A stretch of 64,000 nt of DNA, from assembly GCA_013426755.1 (NCBI GenBank), contig AP019861.1, positions 2,201,271 through 2,265,270 on the forward strand. Direction: 5' to 3'. Made by a program: the position numbers and the translations under genes. Shown here piece by piece: positions 55,149-64,000 of this stretch. This DNA is from Spirochaetota bacterium. GTDB lineage: Bacteria > Spirochaetota > UBA12135 > COTS27. Position 1 is the stretch's first letter, and each line of letters starts with the position of its first letter. Under the pieces are notes generated by a model. That model searched no databases. It saw only the letters and a program-made list of their open reading frames with translations, and was not told where the DNA came from.

Positions 55149-57815
55149 TTAACGCAAGTAGAAATCGTATTTACGTTTCAATTTTCTTATAATATGCTCG
55201 ACAATGTGATCGGCTTCTTTAGCAAGCAATGTCTTCTTAGCAGAGCGTAGATAAAGCCTGAAAACAAATGACTTTAACAACGGCTTAGTGGTAGGGGTTT
55301 CTTTGTCTGTCTCAGCTTGCTTGGTGACTTCCATTAATTTTGCTCCACTGTAAATCTCAATTAAAGACACCGCTGTCACACATTCATGCATTTTTTTAAA
55401 GTCTTCAATAAATTCACCTAGCGGCAACTTAGCAGCGACGACCAAAGCAACATCACGCGTGAGGTAAGGATAACTAGACGGGGGTTTATAGAGCGGGGGT
55501 TTATCGTGATCACGCTGCAATTTTTCAATAGTCGCTAAGTCCAATTCTCCATAATAAACAGAGCTATACTCAGGCAGATCGAAATAAGCAATAACTCGCG
55601 CATGCACCCGTCCTAAATAACCGACCACGTGATCACCTAGTTTAAGAAAGGCACTTTCATCTTGCACTAAAAATGGAAGGGCATTTTCCAATCGAGCCGC
55701 TGTTACTGGAACTTTAGTCAGCACAAGCTTAGGTGCAAGCCGTTCTAAACAGACTTCTAGATCACCACTGAGCGTATAAAAGTCCGTAGCTCTTTTATCA
55801 GCATACCAGGTGCGATCAGTAGTGGGCGTAGAACACAGCCACCCTAAGACATTGCGTTCATTGCTGGTAAAATCAATTTTACGTGTTCCTGAAAATGCTG
55901 CAATTGACGGGAGAGCAGAAGTGAGATAATCAGGCGGCGTCGTAGAAAAAACATGCCCCAATTCAAAAAATTTTCCACGCACAAGATGTTTTTTATCGTT
56001 ATTGGTCTTAAGTGTTTTAAGCAGCCCTGGTAAAATATTAGGACGCAAAACGCTTGCTTGCTGTAAAACAGGATTAAGCGGTTTTAATAGAGATTCCATG
56101 CCTATTCTTGCAGCTTCGAGGTAAGCTTCTTCTATAAATGGATAATTGATAACTTCTCCATACCCTAAAGAACAGGCTATAGCATGGACTTGCGTATCTA
56201 TGTCCGTTAGCCCAATAGACGAACTATGAAGAGCCCGTGGCAACGCAATTGGAATATTGTCATACCCATAAAAACGGGCTATTTCCTCAATAAGGTCCCA
56301 TTCATAGTTTAAGTCTTTTCTAAACCTAGGCGGTGTAACATGAAATATTATTTCACCAGCCTGATTGTCTCCATTGTGATCGGTTACCGTGCAGCCTAAC
56401 TTTATTAAAATAGCCTTCACCTCTTGTTCACTGAGGTCTAAATTCAAATCTCTATTGACGCGTGCCAAATGAAATAAAATCGCTGGTGACTGAGGTAATT
56501 TCTGCACAATATCACAGCGCTCAGAACTCATACGTCCCCCCGCATACCTAAGCATAAGAAGGGCAGCTTTCATAAGAGCGTGCGGAGTAAGATCAGCTGA
56601 AACAGTTTGCTTGATAAAACGACTGGCTGCTTCGGTATCAAAGCCAGTGCGGGTCGCTGTTTTAGATACAGCGGCAGCAGAAAAACACGCCGCTTCGATA
56701 ATCACATCCGTTGTCGTCTCAGAAATACCACTACCGAGTTCACCCATAATGCCAGCTAGACCTATCGGACGGTCATTGTCAGCAATGATTAAGTCCGTCT
56801 CAGCTAGAGCAACCAGGCGACCGTCTAGCGTTGTAACCTTCTCACCTGTTCTAGCATAGCGAACAATAATCGCATCGCCACTGAGACTCTTTCTATCAAA
56901 GGCATGAAGGGGCTGTCCATATTCTAGCATGATGAGATTAGTCACATCGACAATGTTATTGATTGGTCTGAGGCCGTGGGTGTGGAGACGGTCACAGATC
57001 CAGCGCGGCGACGGAGCTACCGTCACACCAGTAAGCGCCACCGCCATATAACGCGGCACAGCAGCCGCAGCCTCAACCGTCACAGTCAATGAAGTAGAGA
57101 CATTTCGCTGCTTTGTAGGAGTCGCAGCTCCTTTTTTTAAATCTGATTTTGAATCTGAAGAATTACTAGCATCAATAGAAGAAAATTGCGATGGCGGTAA
57201 CCTAGCAATGTGCGTCTCCAATGCCTTATCGTCGCTCGGTAACAGAAGCGGCTTAGCCAGTAACGCAGCGACCTCACGTGCGATTCCAATAACACTGAGC
57301 ACATCACTTCTATTGGAAGTGACGTCAATATTAAAAATAACGTCAGGTTTGCCAAGGTAGCGCTGAATATCTTCATCGAGGTTAGCGGATGCAGGCAGAA
57401 CCCAGATCGTCTCACTGATCGCTTCTTTGCCGAGCTCAGCGAGACTGCAGACCATTCCCTCTGAGGAAATGCCGCGGATATCACGTTTTTTGATACGAAA
57501 GCCACCAGGCAACTGACTACCTACCTGTGCGTAAGCGATTTTCTGCCCCGATGCAATATTCGGTGCGCCACATATAACAGGAACTTCTGCCACACGCCCT
57601 TCATTAAGGTAGCGTATCGTTGTGAGTGCTAATTTATCTGCATTGGGATGTTTTGTTTTAGTGACCACTTCTCCAATAACAAGCCCGCTAATAGGCTCAC
57701 CTACGTTTTTTATCGCGTCAACCTCAAATCCTAGCATAGTCAATTTCTCAGCTAAGACGTGCGGGGACAACTCAATGTGAACGTATTCTTTAAGCCAATT
57801 AAAACTAAGTAACAT
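55149..57815 (-). CDS. pheT: phenylalanyl-tRNA synthetase beta subunit
   Basis: Beta subunit of the alpha2-beta2 PheRS, carrying tRNA binding and editing. The ATG at 57815 gives MLLSFNWLKEYVHIELSPHV, the family start; an upstream TTG is less likely. An EMAP-II-like tRNA-binding domain (HPNADKLALTTI) follows, then B3/B4 editing (RPINNIVDVTNLIMLEYGQP), B5 (FRKDLNYEWDLIEEIARFYGY), and the C-terminal ferredoxin-fold anticodon domain (YPYLTRDVALVV). About 888 residues against the usual 800. A Ser/Asp/Lys-rich insertion lies near residues 211-240. It lies downstream of pheS. Confidence 0.96.
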   Translation of the reverse strand: MLLSFNWLKEYVHIELSPHVLAEKLTMLGFEVDAIKNVGEPISGLVIGEVVTKTKHPNADKLALTTIRYLNEGRVAEVPVICGAPNIASGQKIAYAQVGSQLPGGFRIKKRDIRGISSEGMVCSLAELGKEAISETIWVLPASANLDEDIQRYLGKPDVIFNIDVTSNRSDVLSVIGIAREVAALLAKPLLLPSDDKALETHIARLPPSQFSSIDASNSSDSKSDLKKGAATPTKQRNVSTSLTVTVEAAAAVPRYMAVALTGVTVAPSPRWICDRLHTHGLRPINNIVDVTNLIMLEYGQPLHAFDRKSLSGDAIIVRYARTGEKVTTLDGRLVALAETDLIIADNDRPIGLAGIMGELGSGISETTTDVIIEAACFSAAAVSKTATRTGFDTEAASRFIKQTVSADLTPHALMKAALLMLRYAGGRMSSERCDIVQKLPQSPAILFHLARVNRDLNLDLSEQEVKAILIKLGCTVTDHNGDNQAGEIIFHVTPPRFRKDLNYEWDLIEEIARFYGYDNIPIALPRALHSSSIGLTDIDTQVHAIACSLGYGEVINYPFIEEAYLEAARIGMESLLKPLNPVLQQASVLRPNILPGLLKTLKTNNDKKHLVRGKFFELGHVFSTTPPDYLTSALPSIAAFSGTRKIDFTSNERNVLGWLCSTPTTDRTWYADKRATDFYTLSGDLEVCLERLAPKLVLTKVPVTAARLENALPFLVQDESAFLKLGDHVVGYLGRVHARVIAYFDLPEYSSVYYGELDLATIEKLQRDHDKPPLYKPPSSYPYLTRDVALVVAAKLPLGEFIEDFKKMHECVTAVSLIEIYSGAKLMEVTKQAETDKETPTTKPLLKSFVFRLYLRSAKKTLLAKEADHIVEHIIRKLKRKYDFYLR

Positions 57816-58017
57816 TGTTAATAAAACAGATAACAATCATTAAAAACATCATTAAATTAAAACACAATCAAACAACTGTCATTTCAAGCTAAGCTATTAA
57901 AAAATCATCACCAAAAAATTATCTATAACAAGGATAACAAGGAATTCAAATAACCAATAGATGCAGGTAAGCAAGCAAGCAAGTAAGCAAGTAATAAGGG
58001 ACTCAAATAAGTTATTA

Positions 58018-59361
58018 TTAGGGAAGTTGATTTAAGAAATTAACATCATTTTCATGAAACACACGAATATCGTCAATAGCGTGTTTAATCATAGCAAACC
58101 GTTCGACACCCATACCGAAGGCAAATCCTGAGTATTGCTTAGGATCAATGCCCGAATTTTCTAATACAATTGGATTCATAAGTCCTGCACCGAGTACTTC
58201 TAGCCACTTAATAGGCTGGTGATGTGACTGGTGATCGGAGGGGTGGTCGGAGTGCTGAGTTGGCTGCTGATCATCTAGCTGGTGATTTTTGGACTGGGGG
58301 GAGTTCTCTGTTGCCTGAGCAGAGCCAGATTTTTTTGTGGCTTCTTGTTTGCCCTTCAATTGAAATCCAATGGAGATCTCACACGAAGGTTCTGTGAATG
58401 GGAAATAATCTGGTCTGAACCGAATCTTAATACCCGTACCAAACATGTGATGGCAAAATGCAATCAGGATTCCTTTCAATTCTGAAAAAGACACGTGGCG
58501 GTCTATGTACATACCTTCTATTTGATGAAATGTGTATGAATGGGTGGCGTCAATGGTGTCGCGTCGATAAACGCGTCCTGGCGAAACGATAGCTATCGGG
58601 GGCTGCGTGGTTTCTGCTACACGGATTTGCATGTTTGAGGTCTGTGTCCTTAGGAGTGTTTTAGGGTTTAGATAAAAGGAATCTTGGGTGGCGCGGGCGG
58701 GATGGTGTGCTGGCATATTGAGTGCTTCAAAGTTATAATAATCGCTCTCGAGCTCAGGTCCGCGAACGGTCACAAAACCACAACGATTAAAAAATTGTAA
58801 AATTTCATTGCTAACACGTGTTAACGGGTGGGTCGTTCCTAGCTCATGCCGGTAGCCAGGTAAGGTGACGTCTATTTTTTTGCGTAGCGACTTCGATTCC
58901 TTAGTCAAAGAGGCCCGTTTAGCGTCAATGATCTCTTGTAGAGTTTTTTTAAGCTGATTAGTAACCTGTCCTAAGCGTTTTCTGAGTACGTGGTCTGAGA
59001 ATTGTCCTACCGTGTGCAGCAGTGCTGTGACGTGACCTTTACGTCCGATTAATTCATTTCTCAGTGCATCGACCGTAGCTGTTGTCGCTGCGGCAGCAAA
59101 ACGACTTTTAAGGGTAGTGGTGGGATTTTTAGAATATTCTAAAAAAAGAGCATGAGTGGGTTCGGCTGTTATTTTGGAACGAATGTTTTGAGCTTGCAGC
59201 TCTTTCTCGGGGGTAGTCATTCCCAGAACGGACATTACAGCGGTGACGTAAGCAGACTTCGTTGCTGCGGCTGTTTTCGTAGCAGGAATGGATAAAATCG
59301 CAACCAGTTCCTGGATTATCTCAGCTAGCCGTTCGAATACTTTATCCGTTACCGCACTCAT
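58018..59361 (-). CDS. pheS: phenylalanyl-tRNA synthetase alpha subunit
   Basis: Catalytic subunit of PheRS. The class II core includes LPGYRHELGTTHPLTRVSNE, GPELESDYYNFEALNMPAHH, RTQTSNMQIR, FHQIEGMYIDRHVSFSELKG, FRPDYFPFTEPSCEI, LGAGLMNPIVLENSGID and GFAFGMGVERFAMIK. The 447 residues exceed the usual 330-350. One extra segment of about 70 residues is in the N-terminal coiled coil (Ala/Thr/Lys-rich), and a His/Ser/Gln-rich insertion (about 345-375) splits the motif region before KWLEVLGAG. The active-site residues are unaffected. Confidence 0.96.
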   Translation of the reverse strand: MSAVTDKVFERLAEIIQELVAILSIPATKTAAATKSAYVTAVMSVLGMTTPEKELQAQNIRSKITAEPTHALFLEYSKNPTTTLKSRFAAAATTATVDALRNELIGRKGHVTALLHTVGQFSDHVLRKRLGQVTNQLKKTLQEIIDAKRASLTKESKSLRKKIDVTLPGYRHELGTTHPLTRVSNEILQFFNRCGFVTVRGPELESDYYNFEALNMPAHHPARATQDSFYLNPKTLLRTQTSNMQIRVAETTQPPIAIVSPGRVYRRDTIDATHSYTFHQIEGMYIDRHVSFSELKGILIAFCHHMFGTGIKIRFRPDYFPFTEPSCEISIGFQLKGKQEATKKSGSAQATENSPQSKNHQLDDQQPTQHSDHPSDHQSHHQPIKWLEVLGAGLMNPIVLENSGIDPKQYSGFAFGMGVERFAMIKHAIDDIRVFHENDVNFLNQLP

Positions 59362-59555
59362 AACAAAACTAGCCGTTCAACAAAAGACTGCAATTATAAC
59401 CCTACACACACCACACTAAGCTACAAATAACAAGCCGTCATAAACCCACACAAAGCCGTCATAAACCCACACGCAAACTGTAACTAAGCCACAATGTAAC
59501 CGCAATTGATCGTAATTAACCGCAATGGAGTTATAACCTGAGAAGCTAATAAGAG

Positions 59556-60029
59556 CTAAGAGCCAGTTTTAATTTCATGAACAATCTTAGCAAAACCCTT
59601 AAAGTCATGCACCGCTAAATAAGCAAGTGCTTTTCTATTGAGAGCTATTTTAGTTTGTCCTAATTTAAATATAAATTGTGAATACGTTAGGGATTTAGTA
59701 GGTGCTGTGGTTGGTTGTGATGCTGTGGCTGGTTGTGGTGGTGTCGTTGGTTGTGGTGCTGTGGTTGGTTGTGGTGCTGTGGTTTCCAAGCCAGTGGTAT
59801 TTTCTTGCTGAGCGAGCATTTTAAGGGCTGCATTGATACGAATTTGCCATAATCTCCTAAAATCACCTTTCTTTTTGCGGCGGTCAGCAAAACTGTAAGC
59901 ACCGGCACGCATTACGCTCTGTTTGGCAACACTATAAATACTTTTACGTCTCCCATAATAACCACGGGCGGCACGCAGTACTTTTTTAACACGCTTTTTG
60001 TAAGTAACACTACTCGTTATTCTTGACAT
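59556..60029 (-). CDS. rplT: ribosomal protein L20 with a repeat insertion
   Basis: L20 binds 23S rRNA early in 50S assembly and in other bacteria represses its own operon. The N-terminal arm and first globular part are standard (KKRVKKVLRAARGYYGRRKS, ADRRKKKGDFRRLWQIRINA). The C-terminal part is also standard (LTYSQFIFKLGQTKIALNRK, LAYLAVHDF). Between them, residues 76-111 are a TTAPQP repeat coded by 18-bp units, where L20 normally has a few residues. Length is 157 against about 118. Order rpmI-rplT-pheS is canonical, but the gap from rpmI is 735 bp. Confidence 0.94.
   Translation of the reverse strand: MSRITSSVTYKKRVKKVLRAARGYYGRRKSIYSVAKQSVMRAGAYSFADRRKKKGDFRRLWQIRINAALKMLAQQENTTGLETTAPQPTTAPQPTTPPQPATASQPTTAPTKSLTYSQFIFKLGQTKIALNRKALAYLAVHDFKGFAKIVHEIKTGS
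59701..59784 (-). repeat. 18-bp tandem repeats inside rplT
   Basis: Units of 18 bp start at 59701, 59719, 59737, 59755 and 59773 (GGTGCTGTGGTTGGTTGT with a few changes; the last is partial). They are translated on the minus strand as TTAPQP-type hexapeptides. Confidence 0.94.
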
Positions 60030-60764
60030 GATGAATTCTGCATCCTTTTTTGAATTGTTGATCGATTATTGAATGATTGGATTGTTGATTAATTATTGAT
60101 TGATTGAACTGTTGAGTAATTATTGAATTATTGAGTGATTGAATTGTTGATCGATTATTGAATGATTGGATTGTTGATTAATTATTGATTGATTGAACTG
60201 TTGAGTAATTATTGAATTATTGAGTGATTGAATTGTTGAGTGATTATTGAATGATTGGATTGTTGAGTAATTACTGAGTGATTGAACTGTTGAGTAATTA
60301 TTAAATGATTGGATTGTTGAGTAATTACTGAATGATTGAATTGTTGAGTGATTATTGAATGATTGAGTGGTTGTTAAATGACTTTTAAATAATTATTCTG
60401 AGGCAATTCAAGACTTTTTAAACGATCACTCAAAACACCTATAAAATAAAATGTATATCCATTAAATAAATTAAAGCACACACAAAACAAATTTAAAGCA
60501 CTTGCTAGAAATTATAGACCTGCTTAGCAGTGATTTAGCAATGATATACCAATGATATACGATTGTTCTAAGGCATAAGATCACAAACCAACTTAGCAGT
60601 AATTATTAGAGTATTTACTGTATTTGCTACGGGATACAAACGGGCTTAGTGATAATGACAAAATATTTAAGACGGGGTACAATTGGGCTTAGCAATAATG
60701 ACAAAATACTTACGACGGGGTACAATTGGGCTCGGGGGCTCAGCGGTGATGATTGTCATACGAT
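60030..60764. repeat. 735-bp gap between rpmI and rplT filled with tandem repeats
   Basis: From 60055 to about 60370 the DNA is a degenerate array of ATTGTTGAGTGATTATTGAA-like words. It includes an 89-bp unit repeated exactly (start points 60055 and 60144). At 60631-60732 a 43-bp unit (beginning GGGGTACAATTGGGCTTAGC) occurs 2.4 times. No gene is present. In most bacteria rpmI and rplT are separated by a few tens of bases. Confidence 0.85.
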
Positions 60765-60974
60765 TTACGAGTAAGGCAGCATTATTCGAACACGTCGTGC
60801 TTCAATAGAATTGAGTATTTTAGGATTGCGTTTTTTACGTTTATTCTTACTTGAACGTTTGGTGAGAATGTGCCTCAGTCCAGCATGTTTGGCAATCACT
60901 TTGCCGCTGGCTGTGATTTTAAATCGTTTATGGGCGCCGCGATGTGTTTTTAATTTAAATTTTGTCTTTTTCAT
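60765..60974 (-). CDS. rpmI: ribosomal protein L35
   Basis: Small basic protein of the 50S subunit. The 69 residues follow the family: [20 protein letters not shown], then [20 protein letters not shown], then [12 protein letters not shown]. Length is normal and without insertions, so the repeat expansion seen around it lies only in the flanking DNA. It follows infC by 340 bp. Confidence 0.96.
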   Translation of the reverse strand: MKKTKFKLKTHRGAHKRFKITASGKVIAKHAGLRHILTKRSSKNKRKKRNPKILNSIEARRVRIMLPYS

Positions 60975-61314
60975 GGTGCTTGCGATTTATTTCAATAATT
61001 ATTTCAATATTTGCTCCAGTATTTATTCCAATATTTATTTCGATTACTGTTTACAAACAAAACCCTAATGAAAATAATTTCTGCCTGTAATGGATTGTGA
61101 TTTGAGGTTGCGATTGATTGCGATTTGAGATTGTGATTGATTGCGATTTGAGATTGTGATTGATTGCGATTTGAGATTGTGATTTGAAATAGTTTCTGTT
61201 AGCGAACTTTTGGTTTTATCTTAGCTGGCTTTTATTTTATACGATTTTTAGTATTTTATAAGGTTTTTGTTTTAGATGTAAGCAAGGGTGAGATGCGGGG
61301 GAGTGTATTTTAGG
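60975..61314. other. spacer between infC and rpmI with a 23-bp array
   Basis: Between about 61095 and 61190 a 23-bp unit (core TTGCGATTTGAGATTGTGAT) repeats about four times. Near 60985-61045 AT-rich words of the type CAATATTTATT recur. No gene or clear terminator is seen. Confidence 0.75.
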
Positions 61315-62142
61315 TTAGGTAGGTTTCTTTTTAGTATTTTTTTCATTGGCTTTTATAATAGTGCCGATACGGTTTGCTAGAACAGGACGTTTTGAAGGAC
61401 GACTGTGTGTGTTTCTTCCTTGATAAGGAGAAGAGGAAGAGGTATTGGGTGTGTTGAGTGTGGTTGTTGGTGCGGATTCTTTGTTTTCAGCGAGCCTGCG
61501 TTTTACACGTTTACTATAACTACTCTCTTCATCTGGCCGCGTGGTTTCATCTTTGATGGGTTCTTTGCCTTCGCGCACGAGTGAGCGTAGCGGGCCTACG
61601 ATCATAAATAAGGTTCTACCTTCCATTTTAGCAGGAATCTCTACTTTGCCGAGTTCTTTAATGTCTTCGGTGATCTGCATGATTTTATCATAACCGAGTC
61701 CTTTAAAAGCAAGTTCGCGTCCTTTAAAGCGGATGGTGACTTTAACTTTATCGCCGTGTTCTAGGAACTCTTTAATATGTTTGACTTTAAAGTTGTAATC
61801 GTGAACGTCTGTTTGCGGACGAAATTTAATTTCCTTTAACTGGACTGTTTTTTGATGGCGTTTGGCTTCTTTGCGTTTCTTTTCGCGTTGATAAATAAAC
61901 TTATTGTAATTAAATATCTTACATATAGGTGGTTTATGATGGGGTGATATTTCAACTAAATCTAATTCCTGGTCTCTGGCTTTTATTAGAGCATCTTTAA
62001 TAGGATACGTCCCTAAAACACTCCCCGCTTCATCGATCAATCGCACTTCACTTGCTTTAATATCCGCATTGATACGAAATTTACCTTTATCAGAATTTGC
62101 ATGCCGTGGGTTAATATGCCGTTGTCTACTGTTATTACGCAT
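61315..62142 (-). CDS. infC: translation initiation factor IF-3 with C-terminal extension
   Basis: IF-3 binds the 30S subunit and checks the initiator tRNA. The N-terminal domain (INADIKASEVRLIDEAGSVL, ALIKARDQELDLVEISPHH) and C-terminal domain (LKEIKFRPQTDVHDYNFKVK, FLEHGDKVKVTIRFKGREL) are typical. The protein continues about 85 residues past the family end with a basic, Ser/Thr/Asn-rich tail (275 residues against 170-180). The start codon is ATG, not the rare AUU used for autoregulation in enterobacteria. It is the first gene of the infC-rpmI-rplT-pheST group. Confidence 0.95.
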   Translation of the reverse strand: MRNNSRQRHINPRHANSDKGKFRINADIKASEVRLIDEAGSVLGTYPIKDALIKARDQELDLVEISPHHKPPICKIFNYNKFIYQREKKRKEAKRHQKTVQLKEIKFRPQTDVHDYNFKVKHIKEFLEHGDKVKVTIRFKGRELAFKGLGYDKIMQITEDIKELGKVEIPAKMEGRTLFMIVGPLRSLVREGKEPIKDETTRPDEESSYSKRVKRRLAENKESAPTTTLNTPNTSSSSPYQGRNTHSRPSKRPVLANRIGTIIKANEKNTKKKPT

Positions 62143-62309
62143 CTTAAATATGTTTCACAATTTTTAATATTCTCCTTTTTTTATTGATGGGTCGATTGCA
62201 TTATAAATTGACTGGATTCTATGTTATTAGACGCTTTTTATCGCTAGTTTGAGTTCTCAATATTGAGTTCTCAATAATGCCTTTTCCATTGTGCTAATCA
62301 CTGTGCTAA

Positions 62310-62885
62310 TTCAAGCCTTCAATACTAGCCTTTTCCATCGCCAATTCAAATTCTTAGTCCTGCATTTCCTATTACATTGCCCCAATTCTTACCATAAGAC
62401 ATTTTTTACCACCGGTTCAAGCCTTCAATATTAGCTTTTCCCATCGCCAATTCAAATTCCTAGTCCTGCATTTCCTATTACTTGTTCAAATTCTTACTAT
62501 AAGACATTTTCTACCACCGGTTCAAGCCTTCAATACTAGCCTTTTCCATCGTCAATTCAAATTCTTAGTCCTGCATTTCCTATTACATTGCCCAAATTCT
62601 TACTATAAGACATTTTTTACCACCGGTTCAAGCCTTCAATACTAGCCTTTTCCATTGCCAATTCAAATTCTTAGTCCTGCATTTCCTATTACATTGTCCA
62701 AATTCTTACCATAAGACATTTTTTACCACCGGTTCAAGCCTTCAATATTAGCCTTTTCCATCACCAATTCAAATTCTCAGTCCTGCATTGTCCTATTACG
62801 TTGTCCCAATTCTTACTATAAGACATTTTTTACCACCAGTTCAAGCCTTCAATACTAGCCTTTTCCATCGTCAATTCAAGCCCTT
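62310..62885. repeat. 106-bp minisatellite, five full copies plus part of a sixth
   Basis: Unit starts (TTCAAGCCTTCAATA) are at 62310, 62416, 62521, 62627, 62733 and 62840. The copies differ by a few substitutions and one-base indels, and the whole unit is conserved, so there are no spacers as in CRISPR. Confidence 0.95.
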
Positions 62886-63050
62886 AACCCATAAATTATA
62901 ATACTAAAACACGTTTTTGTCAAATTTTACCTCTAACGAGATTATTTTTACATCAATTTCACAAATAGATTGTTTTTACATGAATTTTACAGATGAATTG
63001 TTTTTAGATGAATCTCATAGATTAATAGTGATCATATAGGTTTTTAATAG

Positions 63051-63285
63051 CTACACTTACATTTACCTATAAAATCCTAAAATTGAAATCCAATAACTAC
63101 ACTTACTTTTACCCGTAAAATCTCTCAGAATTGAAATCCAATAAACTACACTTACTTTTACCCGTAAAATCTCTCAGAATTGAAATCTAATAGCTACACT
63201 CACATTTACCTGTAAAATCTTAAAATTGGAATCCAGTAGCTACACTTACTTTTACCTGTAAAATCTCCTAAAATTGTTGTTAACT
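63051..63285. repeat. 46-49 bp tandem repeat
   Basis: Five units begin CTACACTYAC at 63051, 63097, 63146, 63194 and 63240, each continuing with WTTTACCYRTAAAATC and an ATTGAAATCCAAT-like word. Parts of the unit also recur inside the 214-bp repeat that follows. Confidence 0.88.
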
Positions 63286-63287
63286 GG

Positions 63288-63790
63288 TGTTATTAACTGG
63301 AATTGTTTAAGGGTTTTTCTCAAATTTTGAAAAATCAGGCTTCCGTTTTTCTAGAAAGGCACGTTTGCCTTTTTACCTATAAAATCCTAAAATTGAAATC
63401 CAATGACCGCTATCACTTTTGCCTGTTAAATCTTAAAATTGGAATCCAGTAGCTACACTTACTTTTACCTGTAAAATCTCCTAAAATTGTTGTTAACTGG
63501 TGTTATTAACTGGAATTGTTTAAGGGTTTTTCTTAAATTTTGAAAAATCAGGCTTCCGTTTTTCTAGAAAGGCACGTTTGCCTTTTTACCTATAAAATCC
63601 TAAAATTGAAATCCAATGACCGCTCTCACTTTTGCCTGTTAAATCTCTCAGAATTGAAATCCAATAACTACACTTACTTTTACCCGTAAAATCTCCCAAA
63701 ATTGTTGTTAACTGGTGTTATTAACTGGAATTGTTTAAGGGTTTTTCTTAAATTTTGAAAAATCAGGCTTCCGTTTTTCTAGAAAGGCAC
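63288..63790 (-). repeat. ~214-bp tandem repeat carrying copies of the menB 3' end
   Basis: The word AATTGTTTAAGGGTTTTTCT occurs at 63301, 63514 and 63729 (periods 213 and 215). The third occurrence covers the true stop codon region of menB. The first two copies reproduce about the last 23 codons of menB (through GGCACGTTTGCCT) joined to the 46-bp type repeat. They are therefore gene fragments. Confidence 0.92.
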
Positions 63791-64000
63791 GTTTGCCTTC
63801 TTTGGCTTCTTCGCTCATATAGTAAAGCATTGTTGTCTGGCCGGCTAGGTCCTGAATGCCCACTTGACCGTCGAGGTGGGCATTGAAAGCTGCTTTTAAA
63901 CATCTAAGTGCTAGCGGTGATTTGCTCGCCATTTCATCACACCACGCCAACGTTTCAGTTTCAAGCTTCTCATACGGCACGACAGCATTGACTAACCCCA
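63735..64000 (-). CDS. menB: 1,4-dihydroxy-2-naphthoyl-CoA synthase, C-terminal part (runs off the window)
   Basis: Crotonase-family enzyme of menaquinone synthesis that closes the second ring. Only about the last 88 residues are in the window. The frame reads [60 protein letters not shown], and ends [13 protein letters not shown]. This follows the MenB C-terminus closely. The 5' part lies beyond position 64000. The final 23 codons are present in two further partial copies downstream. Confidence 0.9.
   Translation of the reverse strand, partial: GLVNAVVPYEKLETETLAWCDEMASKSPLALRCLKAAFNAHLDGQVGIQDLAGQTTMLYYMSEEAKEGKRAFLEKRKPDFSKFKKNP

Larger units (their letters stand above)
62143..63734. other. 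1.6-kb gene-free region between menB and infC, mostly minisatellite DNA
   Basis: Three different arrays follow one another: a 106-bp unit (62310-62885), a 46-49 bp unit (63051-63285) and a roughly 214-bp unit that includes the 3' end of menB (63288-63760). No protein or RNA gene was recognised in between. Confidence 0.8.

Noticed and set aside
62310..62885. Regular 106-bp spacing resembling a CRISPR array
   Set aside because: The whole unit is conserved; there are no variable spacers, and no cas genes are in the window.

Overview
The window is an AT-rich, bacterial chromosomal segment that is almost entirely housekeeping in content. It has standard genetic code usage (TGA is a stop) and mostly weak Shine-Dalgarno signals. 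The cell is probably Gram-negative-like (PBP2/RodA, a lipoprotein lytic transglycosylase) and respiratory, with an F-type ATP synthase and the end of a menaquinone gene. It makes its own aromatic and branched-chain amino acids, and it carries a YtxJ-type bacilliredoxin that hints at bacillithiol. A TPR lipoprotein-like gene with an N-terminal beta domain and the loose lipobox of the transglycosylase would fit a spirochaete-like lineage. That placement is an inference from memory of the families, not a demonstrated assignment.

Layout. 1-9.2 kb: a small TPR gene, then a complete minus-strand ATP synthase operon read as atpZ-like, B, E, F, H, A, G, D, C. 9.2-14.4 kb: plus-strand ribosomal genes rpsR, rpmG (a 55-aa ORF) and rpmB, interrupted by two accessory genes (alpha/beta hydrolase, double NTF2 protein). 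14.5-20.4 kb: envelope genes (MltD-like transglycosylase, PBP2, RodA). 20.4-25 kb: two DNA methyltransferases flanking ilvD, one HinfI/CcrM-like and one fused to a GIY-YIG nuclease-like domain. 25.4-36.4 kb: tRNA-Ala(GGC), an unusual CysE-Ppx/GppA fusion, comF, psd, an NtrY-like sensor kinase, aroK, aroC and an epmA-like gene. 36.4-49.4 kb: aroA, a TPR protein, hflX, ytxJ, trmL, a large membrane-anchored glycosidase-like protein, DAHP synthase and iorA. 49.5-62.1 kb: a minus-strand block read as infC, rpmI, rplT, pheS, pheT, a coiled-coil protein, zapA, trpE, trpG, trpD. 62.1-64 kb: minisatellite DNA and the 3' end of menB.

Functionally, the shikimate/tryptophan genes (DAHP synthase, aroK, aroC, aroA, trpE, trpG, trpD) are scattered over about 20 kb rather than held in one operon. 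The ATP synthase and infC-rpmI-rplT-pheST blocks keep the canonical order.

The most striking property is the density of short tandem repeats. They fill most long intergenic gaps (units of 12, 13, 14, 17, 20, 23, 43, 46-49, 89, 106 and about 214 bp). They are also inserted in frame inside conserved genes, where the units are multiples of three: 18 bp on both sides of the S18 core, 18 bp in the middle of L20, 15 bp in TrmL, 9 bp at the start of TrpD and 42 bp in AtpB. Many other conserved proteins (AtpG, PheS, PheT, TrpE, TrpG, AroC, IF3, DAHP synthase) carry low-complexity insertions or tails. The best candidates for something new are this repeat-insertion behaviour in essential translation proteins, the methyltransferase-GIY-YIG fusion and the CysE-Ppx/GppA fusion.
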